64,000 nucleotides of DNA from Thiomicrorhabdus sp. 6S3-12 (GCF_017571475.1 NZ_JAGETW010000004.1:124001-188000); one strand, 5' to 3'; positions 26,040 through 34,724 are shown, counted from the stretch's first letter. A program made the numbers and translations. Notes: generated by a model not told the origin, from the letters alone.

Positions 26040-27179
26040 ATGTCAGCAGACAACCGTAAATTAACCGTTCTGGGAAGCGGTTTTGCCGCTTTAACCGCCA
26101 TCAAGCAACTGCGGAAACTGAACCCGAATGCAGAGATTACCGTCATCTCTCCATCGAAAGAATTCATCTATTTACCGAGTTTGATCTGGATTCCATCCGG
26201 GATGCGCAGCGGCGACGATCTGCGTATAGATCTGACAAATTTCTTCAGCAAGAACAATATCCAACACGTTAAAGCGTCGGTGACTAACGTCACCAACGGC
26301 GGACGCACCGTGGAAACCGATGCCGGCGAATTTGACAATGATGGTCTGCTTATCGCATCAGGCGGTCGCTTCATTAAGAAGCTGCCCGGCATCGAGCACG
26401 CCATCACCCCATGCGAAGGTATTCCGGCAGCCGAGAAAATCCGCGACCGTTTGAATGCCATGGACGGCGGCACTATCGCGATCGGTTTCGGCGGCAACCC
26501 GAACGAACCTTCGGCAATGCGCGGCGGCCCGATGTTCGAATTCCTGTTCGGTATCGACAATCTGCTGCGTCAGCAGGGACGTCGCGACAAATTCAAGTTG
26601 ATTTTCTTCAACCCGGCGGCTCAACCCGGTAAACGTCTGGGCGATAAGGTTCCGGCAAACATCACCAAAATGATGGCTAAAAAAGGCATCGAAACCAAAC
26701 TGGGCCATAAGATGAAGGGCTTTGAAGCGAATCTGGTCAAAACCGAAGGCGAAGAATTCGCTGCCGACCTGATCCTGTTTATGCCGGGCATGACCGGACC
26801 GGCCTGGTTGCCGAACAGCGAACTGCCGAAATCCGCCGGCGGAATGATTACCGCAAATCAGTTTGCCCAGGTAGAGGGTTATCAAGCAACTTATGTTGCC
26901 GGTGACGCTGGTAGTTTCCCGGGACCGGACTGGCAGGCTAAGCAGGCACATGCCGCCGATCTGCAAGCCACGGCAGCGGCACAAAACCTGACTAAAGAAC
27001 TTAACGGCCAGACGGATTACCAAGCGTTCAAACACGAACTGATCTGTATTGTCGACACCCTGAAACACGGTATTTTGATCAAACGCACTGAAAAAGGCAC
27101 AACCCTGCTACCACCTTGCCGTCTGTTCCACTGGGCCAAACGGATTTTCGAAGGACTCTATCTGCGTCAATACCGCTAA
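26040..27179 (+). CDS. FAD/NAD(P)-dependent oxidoreductase, sulfide:quinone reductase-like
   Basis: Flavoprotein of the SQR / flavocytochrome c sulfide dehydrogenase superfamily. The FAD dinucleotide loop VLGSGFAALTAI is at residues 10-21, the second FAD motif TYVAGDAGSFPGP at 284-296, with a C-terminal segment rich in aromatics and basic residues that could dock at the membrane. Cysteines are at 125, 336 and 360. The CxxAPxE block of typical SQR is replaced around residues 150-168 (GFGGNPNEPSAMRGGPMFE) with no cysteine, so the usual disulfide chemistry is doubtful. I chose ATG 26040 (379 aa) because AAGGA lies seven bases upstream; the frame is open to 26007. Sulfide as substrate is an inference from family only. 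Confidence 0.82.
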   Translation: MSADNRKLTVLGSGFAALTAIKQLRKLNPNAEITVISPSKEFIYLPSLIWIPSGMRSGDDLRIDLTNFFSKNNIQHVKASVTNVTNGGRTVETDAGEFDNDGLLIASGGRFIKKLPGIEHAITPCEGIPAAEKIRDRLNAMDGGTIAIGFGGNPNEPSAMRGGPMFEFLFGIDNLLRQQGRRDKFKLIFFNPAAQPGKRLGDKVPANITKMMAKKGIETKLGHKMKGFEANLVKTEGEEFAADLILFMPGMTGPAWLPNSELPKSAGGMITANQFAQVEGYQATYVAGDAGSFPGPDWQAKQAHAADLQATAAAQNLTKELNGQTDYQAFKHELICIVDTLKHGILIKRTEKGTTLLPPCRLFHWAKRIFEGLYLRQYR

Positions 27180-27197
27180 TCCCTGCAATGTGCTCAT

Positions 27198-27228
27198 GAC
27201 CCGGTTCGGCACTCGCCACCGGGTCTTT
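27198..27228 (+). terminator. Terminator-like hairpin after the SQR-like gene
   Basis: GACCCGGT (27198-27205) pairs with ACCGGGTC (27218-27225), followed by TTTAC. The stem is strong and GC-rich, but the T-run is short. Confidence 0.55.
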
Positions 27229-27290
27229 ACTGCCCCGCCTCGAATCTAACATCCCTGTTAAACTTTAAATCATCAATTCAAACCATCCAT

Positions 27291-28502
27291 TTAAATCATT
27301 AAATCGATTTGCTGAACCGAACCGGCTTTGCCCGAATCTTCAAACAGGAAGACGCCGCTGGATCGAACCTGTGCCTGCAATTGATTGTTTTCGTCCTTAT
27401 GACTGAATTCAGATTCTACCGAAGCGAGTGAAATCGCACCGATATTCAATGCCATTAAACCGTCGAGCCACATGAAGCCGGAACTGTCCTGGTGATAAAT
27501 CTGCAGATCGGCAAAAACCGCATCATTTTCATCGATCCACCCGTTACCATCCTGATCGTAAGCTGCCAGATCGACAAAGCCATTGCCGCTTTCGGTGCCG
27601 AACAACTCATACCCCTCGGTAATTTGGCCGTCGTTATTTTTGTCCAGTGCCAGATAACCGCTACCGGCCTGCAAGATGGCAACCTGATCGGAGTCGCCGT
27701 CATTGTTCAAATCGAGCTCCACTTTATCGAGGCTCAGCTGCGCCGGCTGACCGCCAAAATTAACCACCAGCGGATCCTGTGGCACGGCGCCCTGCTGAAT
27801 GGCGACATAAGCGTTACTGGAATAAGCTCTTGATTGCTGAGTGCTCAGATCAAACGACAACTCACGACCATCTGCCGTCTTCACCGTTCCTTCGGCGTGA
27901 AAGCGCAGTGTTTCCGTTTCCTGAAGGCTGTGCGAAACATTTACACGCAAACCGTCTCCTGTCAGACTCCGCTCAGTCTGCGGCCAATCTGTACGCATGC
28001 CTTTTCGCTGATCCTGCAAATCGGAAACTGTGGAGGAATCACTGTTATCATGCGGATGGTAGCCATAAACCTTCAGATGATAGGTTTTTCCGGTCAAACG
28101 CTCCATCATCGACTCAATCGCTTCAATCATTTCAATCAACTGCGGTGGCAACCATGTTTCAGACTCGCCGGGTGTCGCCCCGCTGCGTAGCATTGGCGCT
28201 TTATTAAAAGCCGCCTGCAGGCCTCTCTGTGCCTCCGCTTGTCCGCTATTATCAATGCTTTCTTTATAAGCTCGGTTTGCCGGAAGATTCATAAGATTGC
28301 GGGCTTTTTCGCGGCTTTCGTCCATGCCAGAATTCAAGGACAGAGAACTGGAGCGGATCTCGGTTTGCGTCAGTGTTTGAGTGTCGACTCTCTGGCTTTG
28401 CAACTGGCCGTTGCGGTAGGTTTGCAGCTCTTGCAAGATCTGCTCTTGTCGCTCAAACCGCTGTTGGGCGGACAAGCTTAATTGCTGGTGGGTAATAATC
28501 AT
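27291..28502 (-). CDS. EF-hand-like calcium-binding protein, unknown role
   Basis: A 403-aa protein without signal peptide or membrane segment. The N-terminal 110 residues are Gln/Glu-rich and probably helical. The C-terminal third has acidic loops with EF-hand or RTX-like spacing: LDLNNDGDSD near residue 265, LDKNNDGQITEGYELFG near 287, and YDQDGNGWIDENDAVF near 316. I recognise this arrangement as a conserved proteobacterial hypothetical family, but know no function. AGGAG lies ten bases before the ATG. The lack of an export signal is odd for a calcium-loop protein; type I secretion or cytosolic calcium sensing are possible explanations. Confidence 0.75.
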   Translation of the reverse strand: MIITHQQLSLSAQQRFERQEQILQELQTYRNGQLQSQRVDTQTLTQTEIRSSSLSLNSGMDESREKARNLMNLPANRAYKESIDNSGQAEAQRGLQAAFNKAPMLRSGATPGESETWLPPQLIEMIEAIESMMERLTGKTYHLKVYGYHPHDNSDSSTVSDLQDQRKGMRTDWPQTERSLTGDGLRVNVSHSLQETETLRFHAEGTVKTADGRELSFDLSTQQSRAYSSNAYVAIQQGAVPQDPLVVNFGGQPAQLSLDKVELDLNNDGDSDQVAILQAGSGYLALDKNNDGQITEGYELFGTESGNGFVDLAAYDQDGNGWIDENDAVFADLQIYHQDSSGFMWLDGLMALNIGAISLASVESEFSHKDENNQLQAQVRSSGVFLFEDSGKAGSVQQIDLMI

Positions 28503-28625
28503 CGTAAACAGTCTCCTGATATTCTTGCTGTGGTTTCCCCTCGTGACTGTTTGCTGTATTTTTATAAATATCTATCTGATAATGTATCGGTAGCCATTGA
28601 AAAAACTTGAATTCCATTCGCCGAG

Positions 28626-29264
28626 ATGCCTATGCCGCAATCCCTTCTTTCTCTAAACCGCCTAAAAACAGTACTGCTCTTTCTGCTGCTGATAACACTA
28701 TTGAACGGTTGCAGCAAACCCCATCAAGCGTTATCGGAAAACGCGGTTATTCTGGCTTTTGGTGACAGCCTGACCGAAGGTTACGGCGTTCCCGAATCCG
28801 CATCCTATCCGACGGTCCTGCAAACTTTAAGCGGCCATGAAGTCGTTAATGCCGGCGTATCCGGAGAGACCACGGATCAGGGTTTATTGCGCTTACAGCA
28901 ACTGCTTGCCGAACGTCAGTTCGATCTGGTCATACTGTTTGAAGGTGGGAATGATATTCTGCAAAAGCGTTCTTATGCGCAGATCGAAGCCAATCTGCGC
29001 AAAATGATCGAACTGCTACAGGCAAAGAAAATACAGATTCTTTTGATCGGAGTACCGGAAAAGCGTCTGTTTTCGGACAGCGCGCCGTTTTATGAAAAGC
29101 TCGCCGAGCATTATGACATTCCGTTGGAAGACGAAATTGTCGGCGATCTGGTCATGCGTCCGTCGATGAAATCGGACTATGTGCACTTGAATCGCCAGGG
29201 ATACCAAGCCTTGGCCGAAGCGGTTTACCGGAAGTTAAAGGCAACCGGCGCCCTAGCCGACTGA
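28626..29264 (+). CDS. tesA: SGNH-hydrolase family esterase, TesA-like lipoprotein
   Basis: Periplasmic acyl-thioesterase / lysophospholipase of the GDSL group. Catalytic serine is in ILAFGDSLTEGYGVP near residue 48; the Gly and Asn blocks are NAGVSGETTDQGL and FEGGNDIL; the Asp/His pair is in DYVHLNRQGYQAL near residue 190. The N-terminal region has a hydrophobic stretch ending LLNGC, a lipobox, so it is probably a lipoprotein rather than freely periplasmic as in E. coli TesA. Length 212 aa is normal. An ATG six bases downstream of the first is also possible. The last 12 bases overlap the convergent greB gene. Confidence 0.88.
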   Translation: MPMPQSLLSLNRLKTVLLFLLLITLLNGCSKPHQALSENAVILAFGDSLTEGYGVPESASYPTVLQTLSGHEVVNAGVSGETTDQGLLRLQQLLAERQFDLVILFEGGNDILQKRSYAQIEANLRKMIELLQAKKIQILLIGVPEKRLFSDSAPFYEKLAEHYDIPLEDEIVGDLVMRPSMKSDYVHLNRQGYQALAEAVYRKLKATGALAD

Positions 29265-29756
29265 CTCCTCGTCGGCAAACGGCTGATAACGAATTTCGTT
29301 AAGCCACCAGAGTTTTTTTCCCTCCGGCGTCTGGACCACAACCTCATCATCAACCTGCTTACCGATCAGCGCGTGCGCCATCGGCGATTTAATGCTGATA
29401 AAATTTTTCGCCGGATTAAACTCGTCGGTTCCGACAATACGGTAGCGGCGAATCTCGCCATCGTCATTTTCCAGTTCGACCCAGGCACCGAAAAAGACCT
29501 TGCCCTCCTGCTGCGGGGAGTAAGGCACAACCTGAACGACTTCGAGACGTTTGCGCAGAAACCTTAAGCGTCGGTCGATTTCACGCAATTTGCGCTTGCC
29601 TTCCTTGTATTCGGCGTTTTCCGAACGGTCGCCGTGCGCCGCGGCCTCGGTTACGGCCTGCGTGGTTTTGCGACGCTCGATGCGCCACAGATAATCCAAT
29701 TCTTTTTCCAGAGCCTGTCGGCCTTCGGGAGTAATCAGGTTATTTCGGTTAGTCAT
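29253..29756 (-). CDS. greB: Transcription elongation factor GreB
   Basis: Rescues backtracked RNA polymerase by stimulating transcript cleavage through the secondary channel. It has the N-terminal coiled coil with the acidic tip (AAHGDRSENAEYKEGKRKL near residues 38-56) and the C-terminal FKBP-like domain (YRIVGTDEFNP, ISIKSPMAHALIGKQVDDEVVV). The basic RRLRFLRKRLEVVQVV stretch in the coil is more typical of GreB than GreA. Length is 167 aa. The window also holds greA at 58127-58603. Its 3' end overlaps tesA by 12 bases in convergent orientation. Confidence 0.93.
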   Translation of the reverse strand: MTNRNNLITPEGRQALEKELDYLWRIERRKTTQAVTEAAAHGDRSENAEYKEGKRKLREIDRRLRFLRKRLEVVQVVPYSPQQEGKVFFGAWVELENDDGEIRRYRIVGTDEFNPAKNFISIKSPMAHALIGKQVDDEVVVQTPEGKKLWWLNEIRYQPFADEESVG

Positions 29757-29765
29757 ACAAAATCA

Positions 29766-30206
29766 TTAATACTCAATAATCGGAAACCAGTTGGATGCTT
29801 CCGCCTGACGATACAGTTCTTTAAACTCGTCATGCATCTCTTTATCCCACTTCTGATCTTTTGCGGCCTGACAGCCGCCTTTTTTCGCCAGCACGATATT
29901 GAAATGCCGCGAGAACTGACGCTTATAGTCACGGAAATCCTCGGCAATAAAGGTTTCTATATAGTTATTGGCGCTGACGCCGTATTTGGTAATAAACAGG
30001 CGATTAACCTGATTGAAATTCTTATCGATACTCATGCCGCGACAACGTTCGGCAAAGGCGTCGTTAAGCAATGCCGATTTAACCAGATTGCTGTGAATCT
30101 CCTGCTGAGGATTCGGCACTTCTGGCTCCTGCGCTTGAGCAGGCAGCAAAAACAGACCCATTATAAAAACCAATGTTGTCGCGACCGTACGGGAAATGAC
30201 TCTCAT
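29766..30206 (-). CDS. Secreted protein of unknown function
   Basis: A 146-aa protein with a clear signal peptide: MRVISRT, hydrophobic VATTLVFIMGLFLLPAQAQ, cleavage likely after AQA near residue 26. The mature part is hydrophilic and mostly helical with two cysteines, CRGMSI and KGGCQAAK, which could form a disulfide in the periplasm. I do not recognise the family. I chose ATG 30206 because AAGG lies eight bases upstream; the open frame reaches 30368 but overlaps the neighbouring transporter gene. It lies between greB and the BASS transporter on the same strand. Confidence 0.7.
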   Translation of the reverse strand: MRVISRTVATTLVFIMGLFLLPAQAQEPEVPNPQQEIHSNLVKSALLNDAFAERCRGMSIDKNFNQVNRLFITKYGVSANNYIETFIAEDFRDYKRQFSRHFNIVLAKKGGCQAAKDQKWDKEMHDEFKELYRQAEASNWFPIIEY

Positions 30207-30240
30207 GCATTTTGCCTTATTGTTAATGACTTCCGAGGAT

Positions 30241-31152
30241 TCAATCTCGATTATGCCGATTTTGCCAATAGGCAGCAAACAAAGAACCGGAAATATTATG
30301 CCAGACACTGAACAAAGCGCCCGGCAAGGCGCTGGCAGCGCCAAAATATTTAATCGCCAGCGCGACACTCAATCCGGAATTCTGCATAGCAACTTCGATG
30401 GCAACCGTACGCGATACACGTGAATCGTAGCCAAGCCCGCGACTCAATAAATAGCCCATAACCAGTCCTCCCAGATTATGCAAAACTACCGCTGCGACCA
30501 GCAGCGCACTGAGCGAAACGAAATTACTCTGATTCAAGGCCACAACGATACCGATAATCAAAGCGATCGCCAGTACCGCAACCTGCGGCAGCAGACTTTC
30601 AAGCCGTTGCAGTCTTGCAGCCGCAAGATGTCGAACCAGCATTCCGGCGAAAACCGGCAGCAAGACGATCTTTAGCAACATCCACAGCATCGAGGCTGCC
30701 GGAACTTGGATGGTGTTCTGAAGATATACCCAGGTCAGCCACGGCATCAAAATGACCGCAAGCAAGGTGGAAAACAGCGTCATGGACACTGACAAGGCGA
30801 GATCACCTCGCGCCAAATAGGCCATTACATTCGATGCGGTTCCGCCGGCGGTCGTGCCGACCAGAACCAGCCCGATCAGCCATTCGGGAGGCAGATTCAA
30901 AAACTTGGCCAGCAAAAATGCCAGCAGCGGCATCAGACTGAATTGCAGCATAACGCCCCAAAACGCAATCTTGCGGTAGCCCCAGGCTCGTTGAAAATCC
31001 GCGAGCGACAATGTCAGGCCCATGCTGAACATAACCAGCATCAGCAGAGGAACAATCCAGGATTTCAAAGCGGCCAGCGATTCCGGCCAAATCCAGCCCG
31101 CCAGCGCGCCTAATAGTGCCCAGAGCGGAAAAAAAATTAAAGTCTTCTGCAT
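30241..31152 (-). CDS. Bile acid:sodium symporter family (BASS) transporter
   Basis: Inner-membrane protein with about nine hydrophobic helices over 303 aa. Family features: PLLMLVMFSMGLTLSLADFQRAW near residues 36-58, LVLVGTTAGGTASNVMAYLARGDLALSVSMT near 96-125 with the crossed-helix GG/TASN motif, and EVAMQNSGLSVALA near 253. The transported compound is unknown; bacterial BASS proteins move organic anions such as pyruvate, pantoate or sulfonated compounds with sodium. It is 21 bases after DUF445 on the same strand. Confidence 0.88.
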   Translation of the reverse strand: MQKTLIFFPLWALLGALAGWIWPESLAALKSWIVPLLMLVMFSMGLTLSLADFQRAWGYRKIAFWGVMLQFSLMPLLAFLLAKFLNLPPEWLIGLVLVGTTAGGTASNVMAYLARGDLALSVSMTLFSTLLAVILMPWLTWVYLQNTIQVPAASMLWMLLKIVLLPVFAGMLVRHLAAARLQRLESLLPQVAVLAIALIIGIVVALNQSNFVSLSALLVAAVVLHNLGGLVMGYLLSRGLGYDSRVSRTVAIEVAMQNSGLSVALAIKYFGAASALPGALFSVWHNISGSLFAAYWQNRHNRD

Positions 31153-31173
31153 GTGCTTTTATCCGAGGCAGAA

Positions 31174-31893
31174 TCAGGCCGGCAACACCAGCACGGACAA
31201 AGCGCCGATCAGCGCCCCGAATACACCTCCCCAGACAACCAGCCAGCCCAAGTGTTCGTCGATCAACTGCTGCACCATCTGCTTAACCATCTGCGGCGTC
31301 AACTCTTCAAGACGACTGTCCACAATCTGCTCGATCTTATTCTGAATCTGGGCAATCATTTCCGGCTGATCAATCTGCGCCTGCAATGCATTTTTAACTT
31401 CATCCCGTGAAGCGATTTCAATCAAGGATGTCTGAAGATTTATCATAAAAGGCTCTCTTAAGGGTTCCAGTTTTTCGGCCCCGCCAAACATCGCCAGCAT
31501 CGAACCGAAAGAAGAGTTCATAATCACTTCAACCAGTCGGTCATATGCCGGAGACAAGTCGACATTCTGAATGACCGGTGCCAGTTCAATTTTATTTTCC
31601 CCGGAAGAGTCCTGCAAAAAGCGATCGATATTTTCTTGAGTAAAAAACTGCTCCATCATCAGATTCTTAATCGCGCTTTTAAATTCGCTGAAACGGGCCG
31701 GAATCACTCCGGAACCGATCAACCCCGGCACTCTTTCAAACAGCATATAGATCGCCAGCCAATTGGTAACGGCGCCCGATAGCGCAAACAAGCCGATCAT
31801 CAACAATAAAAGCTGTCCACTCCACCAACCGGCAACAACCAATAGCAGCGCAACAAAATTGGTAACGAATTTTTTATCCAGACGGAATCCCAT
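31174..31893 (-). CDS. DUF445 family membrane protein
   Basis: A 239-aa protein with two N-terminal helices (FVALLLVVAGWWSGQLLLLMIGLFALSG) and one C-terminal helix (WGGVFGALIGALSVLVL), and a soluble middle rich in Glu and Gln. The motif ALSGAVTNWLAIYMLFERVPGLIGSGVIPARF at residues 37-68 is the DUF445 hallmark. Function is unknown. The C-terminal helix pair may anchor both ends in the inner membrane. Confidence 0.87.
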   Translation of the reverse strand: MGFRLDKKFVTNFVALLLVVAGWWSGQLLLLMIGLFALSGAVTNWLAIYMLFERVPGLIGSGVIPARFSEFKSAIKNLMMEQFFTQENIDRFLQDSSGENKIELAPVIQNVDLSPAYDRLVEVIMNSSFGSMLAMFGGAEKLEPLREPFMINLQTSLIEIASRDEVKNALQAQIDQPEMIAQIQNKIEQIVDSRLEELTPQMVKQMVQQLIDEHLGWLVVWGGVFGALIGALSVLVLPA

Positions 31894-32165
31894 TTTCTAT
31901 CCTCTCTGTAAAATCATGCCTTTTTAAAATGGCGCTATTTTAAAACAGTTAAGTCTTAGATATGTTGAAATAACTTTTTATTCAATTCACTGCGGTTTTC
32001 AAGGCTTTGCCGCTTACGGTTAAAGTACTTTGCTAAAATGAAAAGAAAAGCAAAACCGTCATAGATAAAGATTTACGGCGCAAACTTACCATCTGGATCA
32101 ACCGATGCGACCTCGATATTTCTAACCTGAAAAAAACGGCCAAGATTTCCGTTGAGAACAATAGC

Positions 32166-33806
32166 ATGAAAATAAAACCTTTAGACGCGGTAAGACGACT
32201 CAAAATTTTCATTAAACAGACAAGCATCTTTTTCCTGCTGTTTTTCGGCTCGGCAACAGCCGTCTTTGTCAGCTGGTATCTGGGTCAGAGCATTCAAGAA
32301 TTTACCCAGCACAAAGAGCAGGGTAATAAACTTCTGCAGATTCATGAACACCAACTCTCAACCGAATACGAGTCGGTAATCGCTGACTTGACCATTCTCT
32401 CGGCACTTCCCGCGATTGATTTCAGCCAACAGCCCGGTAACGGTCAGATAAGCGAACTCAAGGAAATTTACAGCACCTTTGCCAAAGCTCGTGATCGCTA
32501 TAACCAGATCCGTTATCTGGATAACGAAGGCAATGAACGTATTCGTATTAATTTCGAAAAAGATCGGGTTTATGTCGTGCCTGAAGAGGAACTGCAACAT
32601 AAAAGCCATCGCTACTATATACAGGACATTCTCAAACTCAAACAAGACGAGATTTATGTCTCGCCGTTTGATCTGAATATAGAGAACCGGGAAATCGAGA
32701 AACCCTACAGACCGATGATTCGTCTTGGAAAACGCTTATATCAGGATGGCAAACCGGTCGGCATGCTGATTATCAACTACGAAGGTAAGTTCCTGTTTCA
32801 CGCCATAGGTGAAGAACACAATATTATGACCGTTCCGTCACAACTGATGATGCTTAATCAAGATGGTTACTGGCTCAAGGATAACAACCCTGAACGCGAA
32901 TGGGGCTTTATGTTCGAAGACAAGAAAAACATGACCTTCGCTCAACAGCATCCGGACGTTTGGGACTATATGCAACAGCACCCAAGCGGTCAGTACAAAA
33001 ACCGTGACGGGCTCTACAGTTTTATGAAAGTCAACCCGCTCCACCCCATTACCGGTATTCACAGCAATTTTATTGAACAGAAATCGTTCATCACCAAAAA
33101 AGGACATGAAAATGCGACCTGGATACTGGTCAGCTTCCTGCCAACTGTAGAGTTCAACCGGCATACGATTGAAACGATCAAACAGAACCTGATCTATATC
33201 GTTCTTACCTTGTTGGCCACTTTTATCGCCGCTTTACTGGTTTCCCGATATCAGGTGGAAAGACATACGCTGTTGCTGCGAAATGAATACCTGGCCAATC
33301 ACGATGCCTTGACCGGACTGTTTAACCGCTCGCAATTGGATTACACCGTTCCAAAAAAACTTATGGAATCCCGCAAATCGGGTGATCTCTGTACCTTATA
33401 TTATCTCGATCTGGACGGTTTCAAACCGGTTAACGACAACTATGGACACGATATAGGCGATGAAGTGCTGAAAGTGGTTGCTAAGCGCCTGCTCTCCGCA
33501 ACCCGCAGTCAAAATGACTTGGTTATCCGACTTGGCGGAGATGAACTGTTAATCGTCGCCAGCGGCTTGAACAGCGAAGAGGAACAGATTCAATTCGGCG
33601 ACAAACTGCTTAAACTCTTCGAAAGCCCTATCGTAGTCAAGCAGCACCATTTAAATATCGGAGCAACGATTGGCGCTGCCACCTACCCTCAGGATTCCGA
33701 ACAACTCGACCATCTGATCAGTATGGCCGACAGCGCACTCTATTACGCCAAACAGCATGATAAGGGTACCTTAAAACTCTTCTCACCTGATAAGCACACG
33801 TTTTAA
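32166..33806 (+). CDS. Membrane-bound sensory diguanylate cyclase
   Basis: Inner-membrane protein of 546 aa. N-terminal helix near residues 18-42, a periplasmic sensor of the dCache type (about 45-335, with YRPMIRLGKRLYQDGKPVGMLIINYEG), a second helix near 345-362 (IYIVLTLLATFIAALLVS), and a C-terminal GGDEF domain beginning NHDALTGLFNRSQLD. The active-site motif is IRLGGDELLIV, i.e. GGDEL rather than GGDEF, which active enzymes can tolerate. The residue block five positions upstream is SQND, so the RxxD inhibition site is missing. The ligand is unknown. It is single between a divergent DUF445 gene and a convergent unknown gene. Confidence 0.88.
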   Translation: MKIKPLDAVRRLKIFIKQTSIFFLLFFGSATAVFVSWYLGQSIQEFTQHKEQGNKLLQIHEHQLSTEYESVIADLTILSALPAIDFSQQPGNGQISELKEIYSTFAKARDRYNQIRYLDNEGNERIRINFEKDRVYVVPEEELQHKSHRYYIQDILKLKQDEIYVSPFDLNIENREIEKPYRPMIRLGKRLYQDGKPVGMLIINYEGKFLFHAIGEEHNIMTVPSQLMMLNQDGYWLKDNNPEREWGFMFEDKKNMTFAQQHPDVWDYMQQHPSGQYKNRDGLYSFMKVNPLHPITGIHSNFIEQKSFITKKGHENATWILVSFLPTVEFNRHTIETIKQNLIYIVLTLLATFIAALLVSRYQVERHTLLLRNEYLANHDALTGLFNRSQLDYTVPKKLMESRKSGDLCTLYYLDLDGFKPVNDNYGHDIGDEVLKVVAKRLLSATRSQNDLVIRLGGDELLIVASGLNSEEEQIQFGDKLLKLFESPIVVKQHHLNIGATIGAATYPQDSEQLDHLISMADSALYYAKQHDKGTLKLFSPDKHTF

Positions 33807-33850
33807 AAACACCCCTAGCGCAGAGAACGAATCGGACATACCGGATCAGA

Positions 33851-34231
33851 TTACAGTTCGTCTGCGGTAGACAACTCCCCAAAGCCATGCAGATCGAAGC
33901 ACAAGCGCCCCTCTTCACAGAGTGAAAACTTCACCTTATCTTTAAGCAGCCCATCGTCTTCCATCCCCATACATCCGGAAAAGATATGCCAACGATAAGA
34001 AAAATGCATTTGGTACACCCCCTTCTGCACAGATTCGATCTTTTCAATCTGCATCCCTTCTTTGTAATAGGCCAAAGGATTGATATAGCTCAGATCTCTT
34101 ATCAGTTTACGATCGATTAATTCGATATGTTGCTGAACAAAAGCCTGCAAATCGCGGCACAGTAATTCCTTGTCAGCAGTGGACGAGAGTGTTGCCATTT
34201 GAGGCAAAGGCTTGGGAAAAGTGTAATGCAT
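33851..34231 (-). CDS. Hypothetical protein, 126 aa
   Basis: I do not recognise this protein. It has no signal peptide or membrane segment, three cysteines (LLCRDL, FSGCMGM, SLCEEG) and a mix of helix and strand-like segments near the C terminus (YQMHFSYRWHIFSG, KVKFSLCEEGRLCFDLHGFG). Codon use resembles the neighbours. No ribosome site is obvious at 34231 or at the alternative ATG at 34198. It is separated from acpS by a terminator and faces the diguanylate cyclase end to end. Confidence 0.6.
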   Translation of the reverse strand: MHYTFPKPLPQMATLSSTADKELLCRDLQAFVQQHIELIDRKLIRDLSYINPLAYYKEGMQIEKIESVQKGVYQMHFSYRWHIFSGCMGMEDDGLLKDKVKFSLCEEGRLCFDLHGFGELSTADEL

Positions 34232-34260
34232 AAATGTATGATGGGGTAAGAATAAGTATT

Positions 34261-34284
34261 AAAAAATAAGCGGTCGAAACCGCC
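34261..34284 (-). terminator. Intrinsic terminator after acpS
   Basis: On the minus strand GCGGT-TTCG-ACCGC is followed by TTATTTTTT. It is about 30 bases after the acpS stop and closes the long lepA-to-acpS block. Confidence 0.82.
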
Positions 34285-34314
34285 TCTAAAAATAAAGTAT
34301 GCTAGATGGCTGAA

Positions 34315-34701
34315 TCAAAGCCCCAGGCTTTGTGCAACGACAAAGGCAACACAATAATGTTTTTCATCGCTGACGCTGATCTGCCAGTTGTCGGCCTGAA
34401 TCTGCTGCGCTCTCTCCTGCGCGGCACCGCTTAAAATCAGATAAGGCTGGCCGCCGGCATGGTGTGCGATCGTCATCTGCTCAAAGGTTACCCCCTGAGC
34501 GATGCCGGTTCCCAAAGCCTTGGCAACCGCTTCTTTCAATGCCCAGCGTTTGGCCAGAAAGCTTTCCGGAAACTGCGAAGCAGAAAAGTCTTGCCACTCG
34601 TCGTCGGAAAGCAGACGGCGCGCAAAACGCTCACCCTGCTTCTGAAAGAGCTGTGCTATGCGCACATTTTCAACGATATCGGTACCGACGCCTACAATCA
34701 T
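34315..34701 (-). CDS. acpS: Holo-[acyl-carrier-protein] synthase
   Basis: Transfers 4'-phosphopantetheine from CoA to acyl carrier protein. The metal-binding Asp is in VGVGTDIVENVRI (residues 3-15) and the second block is FLAKRWALKEAVAKALGTGI near residues 48-67. Length 128 aa is normal. It follows pdxJ by 23 bases, as in many gammaproteobacteria. Confidence 0.95.
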   Translation of the reverse strand: MIVGVGTDIVENVRIAQLFQKQGERFARRLLSDDEWQDFSASQFPESFLAKRWALKEAVAKALGTGIAQGVTFEQMTIAHHAGGQPYLILSGAAQERAQQIQADNWQISVSDEKHYCVAFVVAQSLGL

Positions 34702-34724
34702 ATGTAAACCAACCTACCAGCGAA

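Noticed and set aside
29634-30311. 225-codon plus-strand frame over greB and the secreted protein
   Set aside because: It is antisense to two supported genes and has no family match.
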